From assembly GCA_947498065.1 (NCBI GenBank), contig CANMIS010000001.1, forward strand, positions 372,001 through 436,000: a stretch of DNA of 64,000 nucleotides, written 5' to 3'. This document shows positions 61,208-64,000 of this stretch, piece by piece. Each line of letters begins with the position of its first letter. Position 1 is the first letter of the stretch. A program made the position numbers and the translations under genes. Source of the stretch: an uncultured Erythrobacter sp. GTDB lineage: Bacteria > Pseudomonadota > Alphaproteobacteria > Sphingomonadales > Sphingomonadaceae. The notes under the pieces are model-generated. The model saw only the letters and a program-made list of their open reading frames with translations. It was not told the origin of the DNA and did not search any database.

Positions 61208-63091
61208 TCAGCTCCATTTGCTGCCGCTGGCGCGCAAAGCGCTGGGTGCGGCTTGGTCTTTCGGGTCGAGCAGTTCCGCCTCGGGGAAGGCTTCGAACGC
61301 GGCCTTCACTAGAGGATCGGACCTCGTGCGCTCGGCGGCTGCTTCGCGCTCCGCTTCTTCCTGCTCTCTTAAGCTAGGTTGGGCATCGCCGGCGCCTGTT
61401 TCAACCAGCCAGCGTTTGCCGGTGAGCTTAAACAACGCCTCGCGGATCTCTGGCGCAGGGTCATCGGCAAAGCTGTCTGCCCGCTGATACACAAGCTTTT
61501 CCGGTGCCAGCTCGATCACGCGAACCCGGTCTCGCATAATCTGCGCCACGCGCAATTGCCCAGAATCGTCGACCTGCTGGACCACATGTGCCCAATCGAG
61601 CGCGCTGGGAGCAGATTGCATCGCTGGAGCAGGCTGACCGGCATGCGCTTCATTCGGCGCAGCAGGTGCAGGCCCAGCTTGCGCAATTTCCTCAATCCGT
61701 TTGGCGAGCTTGCCGGGGTCGGGCATGTCAGACGCGTGAAGCACGCGCAGCAAGGCCATCTGCACGGATACCAGCGGATCAGGCGCCTGGCGCACTTCCT
61801 CATGGCCCTTCAGCATTAGCTGCCAAAGCCGGTGCAACTGGCCCGCGCTCAGCTCCTGCGCGAAATTGCTGAGGGCTGCGCGCTCTTCTTCGGTCGGAGC
61901 ATCCGCCTCAGCGCCGGAAACCTGAGCGACGGTGATCTTGTGGACCAGATCCATCAATGCCCGCATTAAAGCGAGCGGCTCAACGCCCAGTGCATATTGC
62001 TCGTCTATCGCCGCCAGCAAGGCCGGTGCATCGCCCGCAAGCAAGCGCTCCAGCAGCTTTCGCTGAGCGCTCTTATCGGCAAGGCCCAGCATGTCGCGAA
62101 CACGTTCACCGGTTACCTGCCCGCCTTCTTCAAGGTCGGCATGCGCTATCGCCTGATCGAGGATCGAAAGCCCATCACGCACGGAGCCCTCGGCTGCGCC
62201 CGCGATAATATGGAGCGCCTCTGCCTCAGCCTCGACACCTTCCTTCGCGCAGACATTCCCGAAATGCGTCGCCAGCAACTCCGCCGGAATACGGCGCAAG
62301 TCGAACCGCTGTGTTCGGCTGAGCACGGTAACGGGCAGCTTTTCAACTTCAGTCGTCGCGAACAGGAATTTCACATGCGCAGGCGGTTCCTCCAGCGTTT
62401 TGAGCAATGCGTTGAAGGCATTGCGCGAGAGCATGTGAACCTCGTCGATGATGTAAATCTTGTAGCGCGCAGAGACCGCCGCATAGCGAACCGCCTCAAT
62501 AATCTCGCGCACATCGTCGACCCCGGTGTGCGAGGCGGCATCCATCTCGATCACATCGATATGCTGCCCCTGCGCAATCGCCGTGCAAGGCTCACATTGG
62601 CCGCACGGATCAATGGTTGGTCCGCCCCCGCCATCGACGCCGATGCAGTTAAGCGCCTTGGCGATCAGACGCGCGGTCGAAGTTTTACCAACCCCGCGAA
62701 CACCAGTCATCAAAAACGCATGCGCCAGCCGGTCTCGCTCAATCGCATTGGCGAGCGTGCGAACCATCGGCTCTTGCCCGATCAGCTCAGAGAAGGTCTG
62801 CGGGCGGTATTTGCGCGCGAGGACACGGTAAGGCTGGTTATCAGCCTCTGCTGACTTCGCGGGCGTCTCCGCTGGAGCCGAAGCGGGCGGCGGTGTTTCA
62901 ACCGCTGGCGCAGGCTCGACCGGAGCAGCCTGTTCACTAGCGGGCGGCGCGTCTTGAGCCGCAAGGTTGGGTGCCGGTACAGACTCAGGCTCCGGATCAC
63001 CAAACATAGAGTTTTGGCCAGCGGCCTCGAGCTCAGCAGCGCTTGGCTTGTCCTCTTCGCCTTCGGGTATTTCTGGATCGGAATCAGTCAC
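61208..63091 (-). CDS. dnaX: DNA polymerase III subunits gamma/tau
   Basis: 627 residues. Clamp-loader ATPase: 'YRVLARKYRPQTFSELIGQE', Walker A 'TGVRGVGKTSTARLIAKALN', zinc cysteines in 'DPCGQCEPC', 'DEVHMLSRNAFNALLKTLEE'. A disordered Glu/Pro/Ala-rich N-terminal extension of about 85 residues precedes the domain. Between the SRP RNA gene and ybaB, a common alphaproteobacterial order. I did not identify a slippery gamma-frameshift site. Confidence 0.95.
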   Translation of the reverse strand: MTDSDPEIPEGEEDKPSAAELEAAGQNSMFGDPEPESVPAPNLAAQDAPPASEQAAPVEPAPAVETPPPASAPAETPAKSAEADNQPYRVLARKYRPQTFSELIGQEPMVRTLANAIERDRLAHAFLMTGVRGVGKTSTARLIAKALNCIGVDGGGGPTIDPCGQCEPCTAIAQGQHIDVIEMDAASHTGVDDVREIIEAVRYAAVSARYKIYIIDEVHMLSRNAFNALLKTLEEPPAHVKFLFATTEVEKLPVTVLSRTQRFDLRRIPAELLATHFGNVCAKEGVEAEAEALHIIAGAAEGSVRDGLSILDQAIAHADLEEGGQVTGERVRDMLGLADKSAQRKLLERLLAGDAPALLAAIDEQYALGVEPLALMRALMDLVHKITVAQVSGAEADAPTEEERAALSNFAQELSAGQLHRLWQLMLKGHEEVRQAPDPLVSVQMALLRVLHASDMPDPGKLAKRIEEIAQAGPAPAAPNEAHAGQPAPAMQSAPSALDWAHVVQQVDDSGQLRVAQIMRDRVRVIELAPEKLVYQRADSFADDPAPEIREALFKLTGKRWLVETGAGDAQPSLREQEEAEREAAAERTRSDPLVKAAFEAFPEAELLDPKDQAAPSALRASGSKWS

Positions 63092-63192
63092 GCGCGCAAG
63101 CTACGCGTTGGCGCAGCATTTGTCATCGCGGTGATTGGAGAAAATCGGCATGAAATCTCGAGCGCACCAATGAGCCGTGCTTTCATGCGAAA

Positions 63193-63289
63193 AAGGAGCC
63201 GAGCGACCCGTCGCAATTCACCTGGGCTGCTTCCTTCCGGACCTGACCCGGTGAGCGAACGCAAACGTCCACCCGACTCCCGGTGGGCC
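63193..63289 (-). ncRNA. ffs: Signal recognition particle RNA (4.5S, small type)
   Basis: The minus strand contains the invariant SRP apical hairpin (GGTCAGGTCCGGAAGGAAGC) flanked by a long imperfect helix (GCCCACCGGGAGTC... paired with ...GACGGGTCGCTCGGC) and ends in CTCCTTTTT, a terminator-like tail. About 97 nt; ends are estimates. It lies just upstream of dnaX. It works with Ffh and with FtsY encoded at 20697. Confidence 0.93.
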
Positions 63290-63356
63290 ATATGGCGATC
63301 ATGCCATCGCTTGGCAAGATGGGATCGTGAGAGACGTGCGACGCGCGCGCCTTTCA

Positions 63357-63635
63357 CTACCGAAAATTGTCGGCGTAAGCCTGCAGCTTGAGACCTTTGA
63401 CCGGCGTCGAATGCACCCGCGCCGGAATGCCGTATTTCTCCGCATAGGCTTTTGCCGCGTCTTTGTCTGGGAAGGTCAAACGGACCTGGCTCTGTGTATC
63501 GCCACTGCCGCTCCAGCCCATCAGCGGATCTAGACGCAGCGCCTCTGACCGCGCAAATTCGAGCACCCAAGTGTCGGTCTTGGCCTTGCCCGATTGCATC
63601 GCGCTTTTGGGGGTCTGAAAAATACGTGCTGACAT
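63357..63635 (-). CDS. NDUFS4-like complex I accessory protein
   Basis: 92 residues beginning 'MSARIFQTPKSAMQSGKAKT', then 'WVLEFARSEALRLDPLMGWS', 'GDTQSQVRLTFPDKDAAKAY', 'YGIPARVH'. This is the ETC complex I conserved region (NDUFS4/18 kDa), an accessory subunit of alphaproteobacterial and mitochondrial NADH dehydrogenase. Single gene. Confidence 0.93.
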   Translation of the reverse strand: MSARIFQTPKSAMQSGKAKTDTWVLEFARSEALRLDPLMGWSGSGDTQSQVRLTFPDKDAAKAYAEKYGIPARVHSTPVKGLKLQAYADNFR

Positions 63636-63716
63636 TGTATCCTAGTCCATCAACCATTGACCGCATCCCAACCGAGGTTGCGTGCGGCGCTAACTTGCCC
63701 CCGCGATAGTCCAGAT

Positions 63717-64000
63717 TCACTCGCGATTGAAGGCGTTTTTCGTCTTTAGGCTCGGCTTTTCGCTCCATGGCTGTTCGGGCCAGCGATGCTTTGGGTACCG
63801 CCCCTTCATATCCTTTGCGACATCGGCCCAGCTACCGCGCCAGAAACCGGGCAGATCGCGGGTCGATTGGATCGGACGTCCCGCAGGGCTGGTGAGCTTC
63901 AGCAGCAGAGGCGTGCTGCCAATCATGGGCTGACTGTCGAGGCCAAACAAAGCCTGCACACGCACCTCAACACTAGGCGCATCATCGCTGGCATAGTCAA
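63717..64000 (-). CDS. hrpB: ATP-dependent helicase HrpB, C-terminal end (partial)
   Basis: Only the last about 95 residues are in the window; the frame is open through the right edge. 'LLKLTSPAGRPIQSTRDLPG' and 'FWRGSWADVAKDMKGRYPKH' are the HrpB C-terminal (DUF3418-like) signature. A DEAH-box RNA helicase-like protein; its cellular job is poorly defined. Confidence 0.88.
   Translation of the reverse strand, partial: DYASDDAPSVEVRVQALFGLDSQPMIGSTPLLLKLTSPAGRPIQSTRDLPGFWRGSWADVAKDMKGRYPKHRWPEQPWSEKPSLKTKNAFNRE

Overview
The window is a chromosomal segment of an alphaproteobacterium, most probably of the order Sphingomonadales (Erythrobacter-like). The reasons are a GC content near 60% by eye, gene order such as dapF-mtaB-ftsY-yciB and ffs next to dnaX, a cytochrome c maturation (ccm) operon, SOS boxes of the alphaproteobacterial GAAC-N7-GAAC type, and a bamA-skp-fabZ cluster from which the lipid A genes lpxD/lpxA are missing, as expected where glycosphingolipids replace LPS. 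Most of the window is core genome on the minus strand. Layout: 1-2400 carries a decayed adhesin remnant and a SARP-like regulator fused to an alpha/beta hydrolase. 2.5-9.7 kb has tRNA-Met, a LigT-like protein, mltG-fabF-acpP, two exported proteins and aspS. 9.9-14.2 kb has rnd, oxyR, pgsA and an LplT-like transporter. 14.2-22.5 kb has a ThDP enzyme, an EVE protein, a GGDEF-EAL protein and the coupled dapF-mtaB-ftsY-yciB operon. 22.7-25.5 kb has a degenerate LytM protein and kup. 25.6-30.7 kb is ccmC-D-E-F-G-H-I, including a 46-residue ccmD. 30.8-33.0 kb has a leucine-type dehydrogenase, tRNA-His, an SMR transporter and rpmE. 33.2-47.9 kb is the conserved rpsB-tsf-pyrH-frr-uppS-cdsA-dxr-rseP-bamA-skp-fabZ cluster (translation, isoprenoid and phospholipid precursors, outer-membrane assembly), interrupted between tsf and pyrH by four accessory genes. 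48.0-52.4 kb has a small gene behind three perfect SOS boxes, psd-pssA, a PAP2/IPC-synthase-like enzyme and a KAS III homologue. 52.5-55.4 kb has a YadA-type trimeric autotransporter with a repeat-bearing promoter, and tRNA-Tyr. 55.5-64 kb has rlmB, a lipoprotein, hup, lon, ybaB, dnaX, the SRP RNA, an NDUFS4-like protein and the C-terminal end of hrpB. Two regulatory systems stand out. First, about 90 bp upstream of the YadA-like adhesin (GTTGTAA heptads at 12/11/12-bp steps) recur at the other end of the window in front of the decayed adhesin, overlapping the 3' end of the SARP-hydrolase gene. SARP-family regulators are known to bind direct heptamer repeats with about 11-bp periodicity, so this looks like an undescribed adhesin-control module. 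Second, three perfect LexA boxes precede an 89-residue membrane protein that could be a new SOS effector, for example a division inhibitor. Both are inferences from sequence pattern and context; no searches were run.
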